Shown piece by piece: positions 46,339 through 56,876 of a DNA stretch of 64,000 nt; the stretch's first letter is position 1; the number at the start of each line of letters is the position of its first letter. The notes under the pieces were generated by a model. It worked only from the letters and a program-made list of their open reading frames with translations. It did not search any database and was not told the DNA's origin. The position numbers and the translations under genes are program-made. Source of the stretch: Lamellibrachia columna (lineage: Eukaryota > Annelida > Polychaeta > Sabellida > Siboglinidae). The stretch spans positions 4,985,727 to 5,049,726 of the forward strand of contig OY759261.1 in NCBI GenBank assembly GCA_963662155.1. The letters are read 5' to 3'.

Positions 46339-46724
46339 ACTTTATTAAAAATGGTTTTGATTATTCTAATTCAATTTTAAATGCCTATAAAATAAGTTCC
46401 AGTTAATTTACTACAAGAATGACAACTGCGCGAATAACTTCATTAAAATATGTGGGCCGATCGACGTGGGCCGACATCGACGTGGTAAAGCGTAAAAACA
46501 GGTAAACATCCGTGTAACATTTTATTTCTTTATAAATAATATACATATATCTTTACACATATCCCCCAACACCACGAACAACGGGGGAACAACTATCTAA
46601 TCAACAACTAAATAGGTGGGCCGGGCAATAGGTAGGCCGACATCGGCGTGGGCCGAAGTCAACACGGGCCGAGATCGACGAGCCGAGATCGCCAGGGGCC
46701 GAGATCAACGTGAGTCAACTCAAC

Positions 46725-46905
46725 AGCTCCCGCTTTGAAATACTTTGCTTATTTTTGAACATGTCCAGTATAATGATTATCTTGCTAAGTTTGTCATCAG
46801 GCAACCTGGCTTCCATTCTTTCAGTGTTGAGGATTATCCCTAAATACTGCAACTGTACAGTAGGTCCCACAGTCTTATGCGGGGCAATTGGGGCACGTAG
46901 CCTAT
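46725..46905 (-). pseudogene. DIRS-like retroelement, reverse transcriptase C-terminal part
   Basis: Minus strand from 46905: LRAPIAPHKTVGPT, VQLQYLGIILNTERMEARLP, DDKLSKIIIILDMF, SISKRELLS, then the MULE. The LQYLGI-x-LDT-x-x-M-x-x-RLP-x-x-KL ... KRELLSLLGHL order is that of DIRS-type reverse transcriptases at the junction to RNase H. The frame continues across the MULE into 43493. On its other side (46906 onward) it is cut by the LTR element. Only about 60 codons remain here. Confidence 0.75.
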
Positions 46906-47168
46906 TGTTGTACTGCTCCCATTTCACAGCCAACAGGGGGATGGGGCATTATATTTAATAGAACAGCTTACGACTATGGTCTCTGTTAAGTAGTTTAATA
47001 GCAGCAATCACCACTTACATATCTCTTTATTATAACAAATGCAAACAAATAAATCTTAACGCAAGATAAAATAGCTGTCTTATAAAATAGTAGCAGCTAC
47101 CCTAGCATGTACCCTGCCCGAGAACCTTCCTCACCACCATTGACTTAAAACCCACCTGGAAGAAGACC
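46906..47168 (-). repeat. Left (3') LTR, partial
   Basis: Matches 48331-48676 apart from a missing block of about 70 bp (present at about 48538-48608) and a smaller gap near 48425-48438. It lacks the U3 part found at 48677-48810. Confidence 0.85.
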
Positions 47169-47326
47169 GTTTAAAGTAGGCTGGAAATTTTTGTTTGTTT
47201 CCGGCACACCACCTACCGCAACATGCACAGTCCTCCGTTCTCTGCTGTCGTCTTGTCCCATATCCACGTTCCAGGCGATGCTATCTGCAGCCCGTATCCA
47301 CGATCTCGTGCCACCTGTCCACTTCC

Positions 47327-48036
47327 TCATAACGAGTCTCGGTTCTCTTGTTGGTAACGTGATGTCGTACGATCGCCATGATAATGTGCCACATCTGCCG
47401 AAGCCATCTGACCTAAGAGCCGTTGCTCAATTAGGGATGCCACGGTAGCAATCTGCTCGTCGGACACCAGTACTGTCGGCGCCGTCATGCCGTTGACTGC
47501 TGCGGGACATCGTAAGACTTCATCCACTGTTTGCGGCCGCGATTGTTCAACAAAGGGCGTCACGGTGGAATGAAGTCCTCCCAGAATGACTCGCACTTTC
47601 TGGGCTTCGGAAAGCTGCAAGCCACCGACCGCCTGTAATACGTCAGCCGTGAAACTTGCGACTGTCTGCCCCGGGTGTTGTCTGAGGTTGTAGAGATCAC
47701 GCTCTTGATGCCATCGTGCCTGCTGCGAAATTTCGAAACTTTTTCGAAAGGCTTCTTTCAATGCCGTCCAGTTAATCTTTACGCTGTCTGGCAACATCAC
47801 ATACCAGCTCAGCGCAATTCCCGTGATGTGGAACGCAAACATATCAGTGTATTGGTTGCTCGTTTGTTGCTGCAGCCTCGCATATCGCTCGAATTGCTGC
47901 AGCCAGCTCTCCACGTCATTGGTGGTACCGATGAACGCAGTTCGTTCGTGCAGCTGGAAAGGACACTTGCTGCAGTTTTGCGATCATCGCGTCCATCGCT
48001 GCTGCCAGCCCGTCTCCGGCCACGTGCTCTGGCCAT
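47327..48036 (-). pseudogene. gag of the Ty3-like element
   Basis: A minus-strand start MARARGRRRAGSSDGRDD at 48036 is followed, after frame changes near 47930-47960, by FIGTTNDVESWLQQFERYAR, AFHITGIALSWYVMLPDS, INWTALKEAFRKSF, LYNLRQHPGQTVASF and VILGGLHSTVTPFVEQSRPQ, TVDEVLRCPAAVNG. DVExWLxxFERY, W..L...F, LRQxPGxSVxxF and GLxxxxxPFV are typical of the Ty3/Gypsy capsid (Retrotrans_gag) domain. It ends with a stop at 47327. A C-terminal CCHC knuckle is not recognisable. The frameshift near the N-terminus makes it a pseudogene unless the start is elsewhere. The capsid core itself is open over 195 codons. Confidence 0.8.
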
Positions 48037-48179
48037 GCCTCGCTCGTCTAGGCCGACGCCATGTTGCGTTATTTCGTCCCTCGCGTATTTTTAGCTGGTC
48101 CGTCCGTCTTGTGTTCGTTAACACCACGATGCGGTGGGTTTTCTATTGCGTAGGTATAGCACTCGGTTCAGGTAATGCG

Positions 48180-48182
<3 letters not shown>

Positions 48183-48220
<38 letters not shown>
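48183..48220. repeat. (TA)n microsatellite in the LTR element leader
   Basis: A short TA tract between the primer-binding site and gag. Confidence 0.95.
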
Positions 48221-48221
<1 letters not shown>

Positions 48222-48314
48222 CCTACCACTGAATATGAAGTATTCGAATATTCCAGCCCAATTTTTCAACCACGTGCGTTACCAAAAGGTACCCAAATTT
48301 TTTAATAAAAACCA

Positions 48315-48328
48315 CGGATTCTCCACCA
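48315..48328 (-). promoter_or_regulatory. tRNA primer-binding site
   Basis: Two bases inside the 5' LTR, the plus strand reads CGGATTCTCCACCA, ending in CCA like a mature tRNA 3' end. The minus strand therefore reads TGGTGGAGAATCCG, the expected form and place of a retrotransposon primer site. I cannot name the tRNA. Confidence 0.65.
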
Positions 48329-48330
48329 AT

Positions 48331-48810
48331 TGTTGTACTGCTCCCATTTCACAGCCAACAGGGGGATGGGGGATTATATTTAATAGAACAGCTTACGACT
48401 AAGGTCTCTGTTAAGTAGTTTAATAGTGATCAAAACCATGCAGCAATCACCTCTTACATATCTCTTTATTATAACAAATGCAAACAACAAATCTTAACAC
48501 AAGATAAAATAGCTGTCTTATAAAATAGTAGCAGCTAAGTAAAATTTGGAGAATCTTATATGTGAAATAAGTTACAAAAAGCGAGTGCTATATCTACACA
48601 CGTCCTAACCTAGCATGTACCCTGCCCGAGAGTCTTCCTCACAACCACCGACTAAAAACCCACCTGGAAGAAGACCTCCTCCCTCCATGTCCCCTCCTTT
48701 TATACTGGGTGCCCTCTAGTGGGTAATTAAAAGATGTTTATACTGGGTGCCCTCTAGTGGGTAATTAAAAGATGTTTATACTGGGTGCCCTCTAGTGGGT
48801 AAATATATTA
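48331..48810 (-). repeat. Right (5') LTR with TATA box and three CTCF-core 38-bp repeats
   Basis: The R/U5-like part (48331-48676) matches the left LTR. Beyond it lie TATAAAAGG at 48704-48696 and a 38-bp unit (TTTATACTGGGTGCCCTCTA, GTGGGTAATTAAAAGATG) repeated three times at about 48698-48806. Each unit holds CCACTAGAGGGCAC on the minus strand, at 48711-48722, 48749-48760 and 48787-48798. The outer LTR end is not defined. Confidence 0.7.
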
Positions 48811-51250
48811 CTTAACCCTACGATACTATTAAATACCAAGGTAAGCAGAGCCATTGTTCTCTCTGCCATGGCATTGGGTAGATCTATCGTTAGAAAGTCG
48901 TCTAACAAATGTAACATAAACTTAATTCCATAGTTATGCTGGGCTATCAATAAATCGCTTGTGAAAGCCAGTAAAACATTTTTTTACTGGAACGGCTGCC
49001 AAAAACTAGCCTAGTATAGAAAAAATATTCTCCATTCCACTTTACTCCATAAATGTAAAAGTACGACAAGTTGGCATCACTTTGTTAACTGATCATGTCC
49101 TGCATGTTCTTGCATACGATCATCACTTTGTTAACTGATCATCACTTTGTTAACTGATCATCACTTTGTTAACTGATCATGTCCTGCATGTTCTTGCATG
49201 TTCTTGCATACGTGTTAAGTTTCAGAAATGCAAATGCTGGAGATTTATGCGTAAATCAGAGGGTCTCAGATTCTTGGAGAATCGTGTGTAAATCGGAGTA
49301 TTTCACATCCTCGCCACACATAAAAAAGTACGCTAGATCAGCTTTAGTTCCCAATACATTGCACATGTACTATTAAATGGTACACTGACATGTTAATATA
49401 AACATTGTGGCAATAGAAAATTTGTGGACTAGTAATTATAAAATAAATGTTTACTACTCAGATGGTCTAGGAATAAAACAATTTGTTGTACTCCTGGAAT
49501 ATATTACCGTACAACAAAAATGCCTTTTATGCAAAATAACAACACAAGTCCAGCGTAGATTGAAATAGGCCAAAGAATTACATTTAGATTTATTAATTAA
49601 GGAGCATGAAATTAGGCAAGCATACACCATCAAAATAAGATACATCCAATAATCTCAGCAAGCATGCCGGCCCCCAAAAGGTGTTTACACATAATTAGTA
49701 AATCATGCCTATCAGCTACCCACTACCAGTACTATCTGTACCACTACTGACTTATATACAATTCACATGGTATCGGTGGGGGTCACTCCACCGTGAATTA
49801 ACCATACACATACATGTACAAACAGAAAGGCTGGGGTACTCGATCTCCCAGCCAAACATGGTAAATGAAAATAGTGGGCTAACCACCCAACATTCTTGAA
49901 CAATTCATAATGAACATTATGGAAACACAACACACAATGTATAAAGGTGTTACATATCTAGACATTAGTCAACCAATAACTACTAAAACATCAGACCGAG
50001 AGGTAGGGCCAAACAGCCACACAAATGTACTCGTAAAAAGTACCCGCACTAAAAACCCTGTGTAGACTACTGAAAACTTAGAGGAGGGAAAAGCGTTAAT
50101 GCAGAACCTCGTGTACCAAACTATAACAGGGAAAAGCGTCAAAAAAATTCAAAAACTTTGTGAACTACCTCTCTGTCTACAGTGTTTCACAGTGTATCCC
50201 TACATAATGCACCACTTGATTTATTAGATAAAACTGGGTAACAACTGTTAACACAATATTAGGGAGGGAGGGTGGGATTTTTCAAACGCATCGGAATAAA
50301 CCGAACAACAAAACTGATCTTGCAATAAAATCAACAAATTCAGCGATAACGAATAATCAGTAACAATAGAAATTCGGAAATATTTGCAGCGCAAAGGTCT
50401 CACAACGACACAAGCTAACTTGGAAATCGAGTGAGGCTGGCTCTAGGTCACGTGGTTGGTGTATCCATACGCGTGAGCGAGTAATTAGGCCAATACTCTC
50501 TCTACCATAAAAGGTCTAACCTCAAATCGCCTTCATTGCCTTGTCATCTCGCATAAAATCCTTTATGCGCCGCTGTCACATAAATTCATAACTGACTCGC
50601 AGTAGCCTACATATTTTAGTACACACGCAGCTAACATAATATTTAGTGGCAGTGCTAGAACTGAAGCATTTTCTTTTCTTCAAAGTTTGTGATCCTGGGT
50701 GATGAAGGCATTTGAGATCCTAGGTGATGGAGGCATTTTGTGATTTGTGAAACCTATTTTAAAAATATGTTTTTTCGTTCATAAAGTTCTCCGGTCGTGA
50801 CAATGAACAAACATATATTAATTAAATAGAACATGTATAAAGTGGAGATGTATTAATGAGCATTATTAAAAGGGATATTCAACGGATTGTATATCGATGA
50901 GCAATAATGGGGGAATCATTCGTTTAATGCAAATTATAAACAGTGCAACAAGCAAGGCACAGGGATACTATTTAGCCGACTCTGCATAAAATTTAATTGA
51001 AATAGCCCTTGCTGTTGTGGGTAAAAGGAGGGATTGGCGATCTTTTGTTAACTGAAGCTACACAAAAATATTTTTTGTTTCATTAGAAATCCGGGAGAAT
51101 CTTCTGGCGAATCCGGGAGACTTAACATGCATGGTTCTTGCTACATAGAAGAAACATTCACTTATCACTGGTATTGCCACTTTCCAGATAATCACAATGG
51201 CTGCTGCACCACTGACGACCAGGGAAGAGAACCAGGTGAGGATTGTCTTA
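48811..51250. other. Intergenic DNA with short tandem repeats, no gene seen
   Basis: Contains a 19-bp repeat (ATCACTTTGTTAACTGATC) at 49072-49175 bounded on both sides by GTCCTGCATGTTCTTGCAT, and a 26-bp two-copy repeat at 50691-50743 (GATCCTGGGTGATGAAGGCA). No coding region is recognised. Confidence 0.55.
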
Positions 51251-51857
51251 AGCCTGGCATACACATCACGACACGACAATTTTTCTCAGACTCGTCGCCC
51301 GACACCTTTGCTGGTGTGGTCATGCATGTCATGACGCGACTCGCATTGGCGACATGTTGATGCATGCACTCCTGGTGCAATGGAGAGATCTGGCCTTGAA
51401 CTGCTCATACATTGTTGTATGGCATCGTCGGCAAGAAGGGAAAGCCGTGGCGATCTTTTACTTTCTGACCTAACCATGAAAACGTCCACCTAGAGCACCC
51501 AAACTTCTCCTTATATATCTACTATACATATACACATGTCACGTGACCAAAAAAGTACGTTTTCTTTCTCAAAACGATCAAAATTTAAAAAAGAATTAAA
51601 CCGAAACATCGCCATCGCATACGCATAGCACCAAGGCTACCGTAAAATCGATGCATATGACAAGGCGTAGTTAAGTTTAACCGAAACTCTGTACGGAGGC
51701 GCTGATATTACAATTATGTATTTCTGTGTTTTATTTGTGCGTGCATCATTGCGTGTAATTATGTATATGTTTCAGTATTACTTGTATTTTTTCCGTGTGC
51801 TATATATGACATGTCATATTCTTAGATAATTAGTTTTATTCAAATTAGCATCATATT

Positions 51858-51951
51858 ATATATATATATATATATATTATGTATTTCTGTGTTTTTGTAT
51901 TACTTGTATATATATATATATACATGCATACATACACACATACATACATAC

Positions 51952-51982
<31 letters not shown>

Positions 51983-52010
51983 CACACACACACATATATA
52001 TACATAAAAT
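51858..52010. repeat. (TA)n / (CATA)n microsatellites
   Basis: Interrupted TA, CATA and CACA tracts immediately left of the Tigger-like element. Confidence 0.95.
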
Positions 52011-52085
52011 TATACAGTCGAGCCTCGTTATAACACGGTGGTCGGGGTCCACGACTTCGGACCGCGCTGTACGCGAGGCGCGTTA

Positions 52086-52830
52086 AGGCCGGCGCACACG
52101 AGAGCTATCAGCTGAGCAAACGGTCACGCGCGGCTGTTGGCTCCGCTGATAGCTCTAGGCGCGTTTCACCGCACACGATGAGTAAAGTGCTGAGCTAACC
52201 ACTACATTTCAAGTCATATGACTACATTTTAATCACGTGATTTGCTAAAAACGGCGTGTTCGGATGATGAGACAGATCTTCTGTTCCTGTTGTTGCTATG
52301 ACGTCGTCGTCGTCGTTGGAGAGCGGCATGCCGAACGACGTGGGCCAGGGATTGGATTCTAAGACGTCAGGGACAAGGTGTATATGCAAACCTGATTAGA
52401 GAAGTAAACGCTGAGGATCCCGACACGTTTTTGGCAGTTTCATCGACTGAACGTCAATTCGTTTAGCACCATATTGGCGTTGGTGGATCCACTTATAAAA
52501 AGAGGAGACGTAATCTTGGCAAGTTTATCCTCCAAAAGGACGTCGTTCACAATTTCGCTGGTATATAGTCGCCATTTCTGAAATGACGTAAACTCTACGG
52601 ATTTTTATTGGCCAGTTGATTTTTGCAGCTCAGCACGTAGCTTACGCGCCCCGCAGACGGTGAGACTTTGGACGCGCGAGGCGAAAAATATTAAACACGA
52701 TAGATATTTTGCTCACCGCCTCGCGTGGCGCATTGCTCACGATAACCGCAGCGCACACGAGAGGTATCAGCTGAGCTGACAGCCACGCGTGGCTGTTGGC
52801 TCAGCAGATAGCTCTCGTGTGCGCCGGCCT
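52086..52830. mobile_element. Harbinger-type element, 745 bp (innermost of the nest)
   Basis: Perfect 24-bp terminal inverted repeats beginning AGGCCGGCGCACACGAGAGC, flanked by TTA (52083-52085 and 52831-52833). Sub-terminal copies of GATAGCTCT/CGTGTGCGC recur inside the ends. Removing it rejoins GAGGCGCG-TTA-GGTGTTCC in the Tigger-like host. It contains a decayed piece of its own transposase (52379-52570). Confidence 0.9.
52379..52570 (+). pseudogene. HARBI1-like transposase, N-terminal remnant
   Basis: The plus strand reads GVYANLIREVNAEDPDTF and then, after a one-base shift, FWQFHRLNVNSFSTILALVD PLIKRGD, followed by SSKRTSFTISL and a stop. In HARBI1-type transposases an N-terminal region of the form FxRLxxxxFxxILxLVxPxIxR+DT precedes a (S)xxER or K+-LxxTLxFLAxG box; this piece matches the first part. 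All catalytic residues are absent. The match agrees with the TTA target sites and ends of the element carrying it. Confidence 0.6.
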
Positions 52831-55222
52831 TTAGGTGTTCCCATATCTGCCATCAGGGAGCTACTAAACAACAGCGATCGCCGCCCGCTGCACCAAGTCC
52901 ATGAATGCTGTTGAAGCCCTGTGTGCTTGCAGTCTTATACGCCAACATGCAGTTTATGGAACTTATTATACTAGCATCAGCGTGTATTATTTTTAAATGT
53001 CACACCCTGTTGATTCTTGAACTGAATAAAACACGTACGTATACCGTTATGGAATAGATTTATTATGATGATGATGTACTCGACCAATAGGTCTACGAAT
53101 CGAAAATAATAACCTGGATCTGAGCAGCCGAAAACGTATATGATTTGACAAACGTAGTATATAAGCTAATAAAGCACATAAAACGACAATAGGTAGAATT
53201 AATAATCTTTCAACCGATCTCGACCGTAGCATAAATTTATTACGCACCACTTAACATTGATTCATCGTTTCATATGCATTTGATGAATTCGTTTTTTCGC
53301 GCACCGGTAGAGCCTTGGGTTAGTAATTTGGCATGTTAGTTTCACGTCGCGAAAACAATTAAATTTACGATGTGATGGAAGCATGTCATTTCACCCAAGT
53401 GTTATGTTGGTATTGCATACTAAATGCATTTAAAACTGTTTATCTGATTCTTACGCGAGGCGTATTTGTGAATCTCAATTGCAATTTACAAACGTCGAAA
53501 CGAAGCCATTTTTTTTTGCCAGCGACAGCGATTGATGTCGGCGACAGCGCAAAACAAACAACACGTTGACTTGGTACTCGTTCATTGATATTGTTCGCCT
53601 AATGTTTCTTGAGAATTGTCAAAGCAATTCTAAGTAGGTTTAAGCAGGCCCATTTGGCATTTTCCCCTGGCGGCAGAAAATCGGGGTCCACGACCGACCG
53701 CGTTATATCCGAATCCGCGTTATAACGAGGCGCGACTGTATATATATACACACGTGCATCAAGTTTACCTAATTAATTTAACTCATTAATTTCATAAACT
53801 ATGTATTTTAAGCATGTACTTATTATTATTATATATATATGTGTGCGTGCGTGCGTGCATGTGTTCTGCAACGAGTAAAATGTTATAAGTTGAAGGTATT
53901 GTAAATTAAATTAAATTAATGGTGATGATTACATGTATTAATATTGAGTGATGTCTGGGAGTGATGCTCTTTTAATAATCTATTTTTTTATGTATAAAAC
54001 ATCTACATGCTGAATAAAAACGCTACTTTTCCTGAAGAATGCGTTATATGCTGCAATCTATGCGCATGTGTCTTATTTTGTGTTTAACTTAATACTGATT
54101 ATGGGAGGTAACAACCTCTGATTTCTAAAGAAATCAGTGGTACCAACAGATACATACTAGTAACACATTTTGTGACAAAGTAATAATAATATTTTTTTTA
54201 GGTCATTTGTATTAGATTCAACAGTACGCTTTAAATTATGCGTCAATACTGGTGCCAACGTAATTACTGTATTTAAAAAGCAATTGGTATTAAAATAGCG
54301 CCGTAAATCAGGATAAAGTCCATTCTGAATAAAAAATACATCTAAAAAATATAACACAATCTGATGATAATATGAATAAAACTAATTATCTAAGAACATG
54401 ACATGTCACGTATAGCAAAACTACAAATAATACTGAGTTATACATAATTACAAGCAATGAAGCACGCACGCACCCACGCACAGCTAAAACAGAAATACAC
54501 AATTGTACTATGTTTGATTTCAATCAGCAGCACCCCGCACAGAGTTTTGGTGAAACTGAACGACGCCTTGTCATATGCATCGATTTTACGGTAGCCTTGG
54601 CGCTACGTGTAGGCGCCGTAGGAGAGGGCGATATTTTGGTTTAATTCTTTTGTAAATGTTGATTGTTTTGAGAAAGTTAATGTACTTTTTTGGCCACGTG
54701 ACGTGTATATGTATAGTAGATATATGAGGAGAAGTTTGGGTGCTCTAGGTGGTCATTTTCATGGTTAGGTCAGAAAGTAAAAGATCGCCAAAGTCATCAA
54801 TCATTCTTTTGAACTCTAGTCATACAAGCATGGCCTCACCTGCCACCAATCAATTAGCTTTTCCTCGCATTCAACGTTCCACTCAAACTGCGCCATTTAA
54901 GTTTTTTTACAGACACTATGGTGAGGCTCCTGATTGGCCAAGGGCCTCAAACCATTTCAGGAGGCAGAAAACCTGGCACTGACAAGTCACCGATGAGTAT
55001 GTACCAACATACACGTCACGACATGACTCGTCAGCGACGATTTGTCCCCGATAACTTGTCTTTAATGTCAAACATGTTTGATATTCCACAACACGACAAA
55101 AACTGGATAAAACTGTCTTTGACTAAAGTGCCACGTCGTGAGAGTGCATACACGACAAACTCGTTGGCGACTCAAAAAGTTGTCACAGACCAGTCGCATC
55201 ATGACGTGTATGCCGGGATTTA

Positions 55223-56458
55223 CGTTATGTCCCAAGTAAGCTACGGAATCATTTCAAAACTGAATTTACCATCAAATATGGAATGCCATATTCAGACAAC
55301 ACAGCATCTGAAATGGCCAAATGATCTGAGCGATAGAGAATGGTGACTCTACACAGTTTGAAGCGAACTAATCGTCCAATTGAGGGTGCAGAGGAATCTG
55401 CTGGCATACTCGTGTAATGCTGAGGTCAACCAACCAGATCAAATGTTAGAACAACTCTGCCAACACATCTACACAATGAAGACAACATATCACTGACAAG
55501 TCAACACACTTAATTAGTATGTCAACACAATTAATATGAACTTATTGACCCATCGCCACCAGTATAACTAACTGCTGATATGTTGCTTTGTAGCTAAAAC
55601 TAGCTATCCAACGTCCCAGCTTGCTCAGAAAGATGAATTCCATGATATATTTTGGAGTAATTAAAGAAATTTACTCATCTTCGTTTTTAACCACTGCTCA
55701 ACTAACCCTCCCTTGGGCTTTGCGTGGCTTGACTAGCCGCGTTTTGACAATTAAGCTTTTTTAATTAACTTCTCATTAATGCATGAAGGATGTAAAATAA
55801 TGTTCTTCCCTGTGCATTGTTAAACCATTTGTAAGCGCACAGACAATAAAGTCTAGTCACATCAAAAAACATACTTTTAACTTACATTTTCCTACCGCTG
55901 TGACAAAGTATGTATTTCAAACGTGTTCAAACAACATGTAGAATCACTGGGTCGTACCAAGTAACCGTATCTGCTGTAGTTTCCTGGGAAACATGGGTGG
56001 CTCAACTAACCCATTTGCTCAACTAACACTGCCTTCCCCTATACGTGTTTCATATATTAGAAAAGAAATAGAACATGTCAAATTATCTAGAGAATGCATA
56101 AAATGTACAGTTATACTTCAGCATTTGTTATCACTGTACCCTTGCAGCTGAAATGTTTACTTTTGATGCATCCCACCTGATTGTTGTATTTGACTTTTCT
56201 TTCTGTTCATATACCCTTCATTCTTCAACCTTATTATTTGGTATTATCTGCATGAAATATTTAATAAGTATTTAGATTGTGGAGCTTTGTCCAGTAGGCC
56301 TTTGTCCATGCCCTGTTTGACTATTGGTGATGATGTGTCAAACATCTAAAAACCAATCAAACAGCATGGTGAACTATGATTTGATTCTTGTATTTGGTTT
56401 ACCTAAATATATAGCAAATGTAATTTGTTTCTAAGTTGACGTTACACATTTCTTTTAG
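55223..56458. other. Intergenic DNA, no gene seen
   Basis: AT-rich unique sequence. A GCTCAACTAAC motif occurs three times (about 55697-56030). AATAAA lies at 55846. No exon is recognised before 56459. Confidence 0.5.
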
Positions 56459-56613
56459 CCCTTGCAATGCAAATGGGTGAGTGAAAACATTCGATGGAAG
56501 AAGAAACTACAGAAGCTGGAAGAGTTGTGTCTACAGCACCCAAAGAAGTTGGTACAGACCATCACGGACAAGATCTGCATGTGCCAGTCAAAAGATTACT
56601 TTATTGCCAGAGG
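56459..56613 (+). CDS. Orphan internal exon, unidentified protein
   Basis: A polypyrimidine tract and acceptor (ACATTTCTTTTAG) end at 56458, and a strong donor (AGAGG|GTAAGTA) begins at 56614. Between them 155 bp are open in the frame starting at 56459: PLQCKWVSENIRWKKKLQKL, EELCLQHPKKLVQTITDKIC, MCQSKDYFIARG. The mixed charged and helical composition, full-length openness and matching splice signals make a real exon likely. I do not recognise the family. The fragment has four cysteines but no clear metal site. The exon ends with two bases of a codon. No phase-compatible partner exon was found on the plus strand within the window (the acceptor-like site at 57309 gives an immediate stop). It could belong to a host gene reaching beyond the window or to an unrecognised mobile element. 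Confidence 0.5.
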
Positions 56614-56829
56614 GTAAGTACCTTTTGTACAATAACAATGGCTATATCTCTAGCAAATGGGTTCATCAGGCAGCTCAAATGTTAACATGCAGTTTTTTGT
56701 ATGCAATGATAAAATAAAACAATTTAAGAAGTGTTTCCCTCAACCCAGATAGCCCAGATTATTTAATAATTGTTGTTAACATGTTTCTATAATATTAGTT
56801 ATTGTATTGCTACTGAACCAGTTAATAAT

Positions 56830-56876
<47 letters not shown>

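Larger units (their letters stand above)
43494..46724 (-). mobile_element. MULE-type DNA transposon, 3,215 bp, with 8-bp target duplication
   Basis: The element spans 43502-46716 and is flanked on both sides by AACTCAAC (43494-43501 and 46717-46724). Its ends are inverted repeats. The left 43502-43590 and right 46627-46716 both carry TTGATCTCGGCCCCTGGCGA- and TCTCGGCCCGTGTTGAC-type segments, about 75 bp in good register, although the outermost six or so bases differ. Removing element plus one duplication restores an uninterrupted reading frame in the host relic (KRELLS + LLGHLK), independent proof of insertion. The 8-bp duplication, long ends and encoded protein fit Mutator-like elements. Contents on the minus strand: TATA/CCAAT promoter, PHD exon, intron with (GCAC)n, transposase C-terminal exon. 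Internal repeats occupy much of the right half. Confidence 0.9.
46906..48810 (-). mobile_element. Internally deleted Ty3-like LTR retrotransposon
   Basis: Direct repeats 46906-47168 and 48331-48676 (both starting TGTTGTACTGCTCCCATTTC on the plus strand and ending CCACCTGGAAGAAGACC) are long terminal repeat sequence; the right one has about 85 bp that the left lacks. Read on the minus strand, the right (5') LTR also has a TATA box (TATAAAAGG, 48704-48696) and three 38-bp repeats upstream, ends in CA at 48331, and is followed by a primer-binding site at 48328-48315 complementary to a tRNA 3' end (plus strand CGGATTCTCCACCA). gag follows. The pol genes and the U3 of the 3' LTR are missing, so one deletion joined the end of gag to the middle of the 3' LTR. 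Confidence 0.8.
52015..53738. mobile_element. pogo/Tigger-like element (middle of the nest)
   Basis: Terminal inverted repeats CAGTCGAGCCTCGTTATAAC (52015) and, inverted, CAGTCGCGCCTCGTTATAAC (ending 53738) are flanked by TA on both sides. CAGTCGxGxCTCGTTATAACxCGG with a TA target is the pattern of pogo/Tigger elements of the Tc1-mariner superfamily. Internal GGGGTCCACGAC also occurs near both ends, inverted. Length 1,724 bp, of which 745 bp is an inner transposon. I see no transposase; a poly(A)-like AATAAA lies at 53024. Confidence 0.8.
51251..55219. mobile_element. PIF/Harbinger-like element with long inverted arms (outermost of a three-level nest)
   Basis: The ends are AGCCTGGCATACACATCACG (51251) and, inverted, ATCCCGGCATACACGTCATG (ending at 55219); 21 of the first 27 bases pair. 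Both ends are flanked by TTA (51248-51250 and 55220-55222), the target duplication typical of PIF/Harbinger. Long inner arms pair strongly: 51440-51715 against 54535-54795, including GGCGATCTTTTACTTTCTGA, CTAGAGCACCCAAACTTCTC and GGCTACCGTAAAATCGATGC. No transposase of its own is recognised, so it is a non-autonomous element. The centre carries (TA)n tracts and two further transposons. Confidence 0.7.

Noticed and set aside
54918..55346. 142-codon plus-strand ORF
   Set aside because: Lies across the sub-terminal repeats and end of the Harbinger-like element, with no family resemblance.
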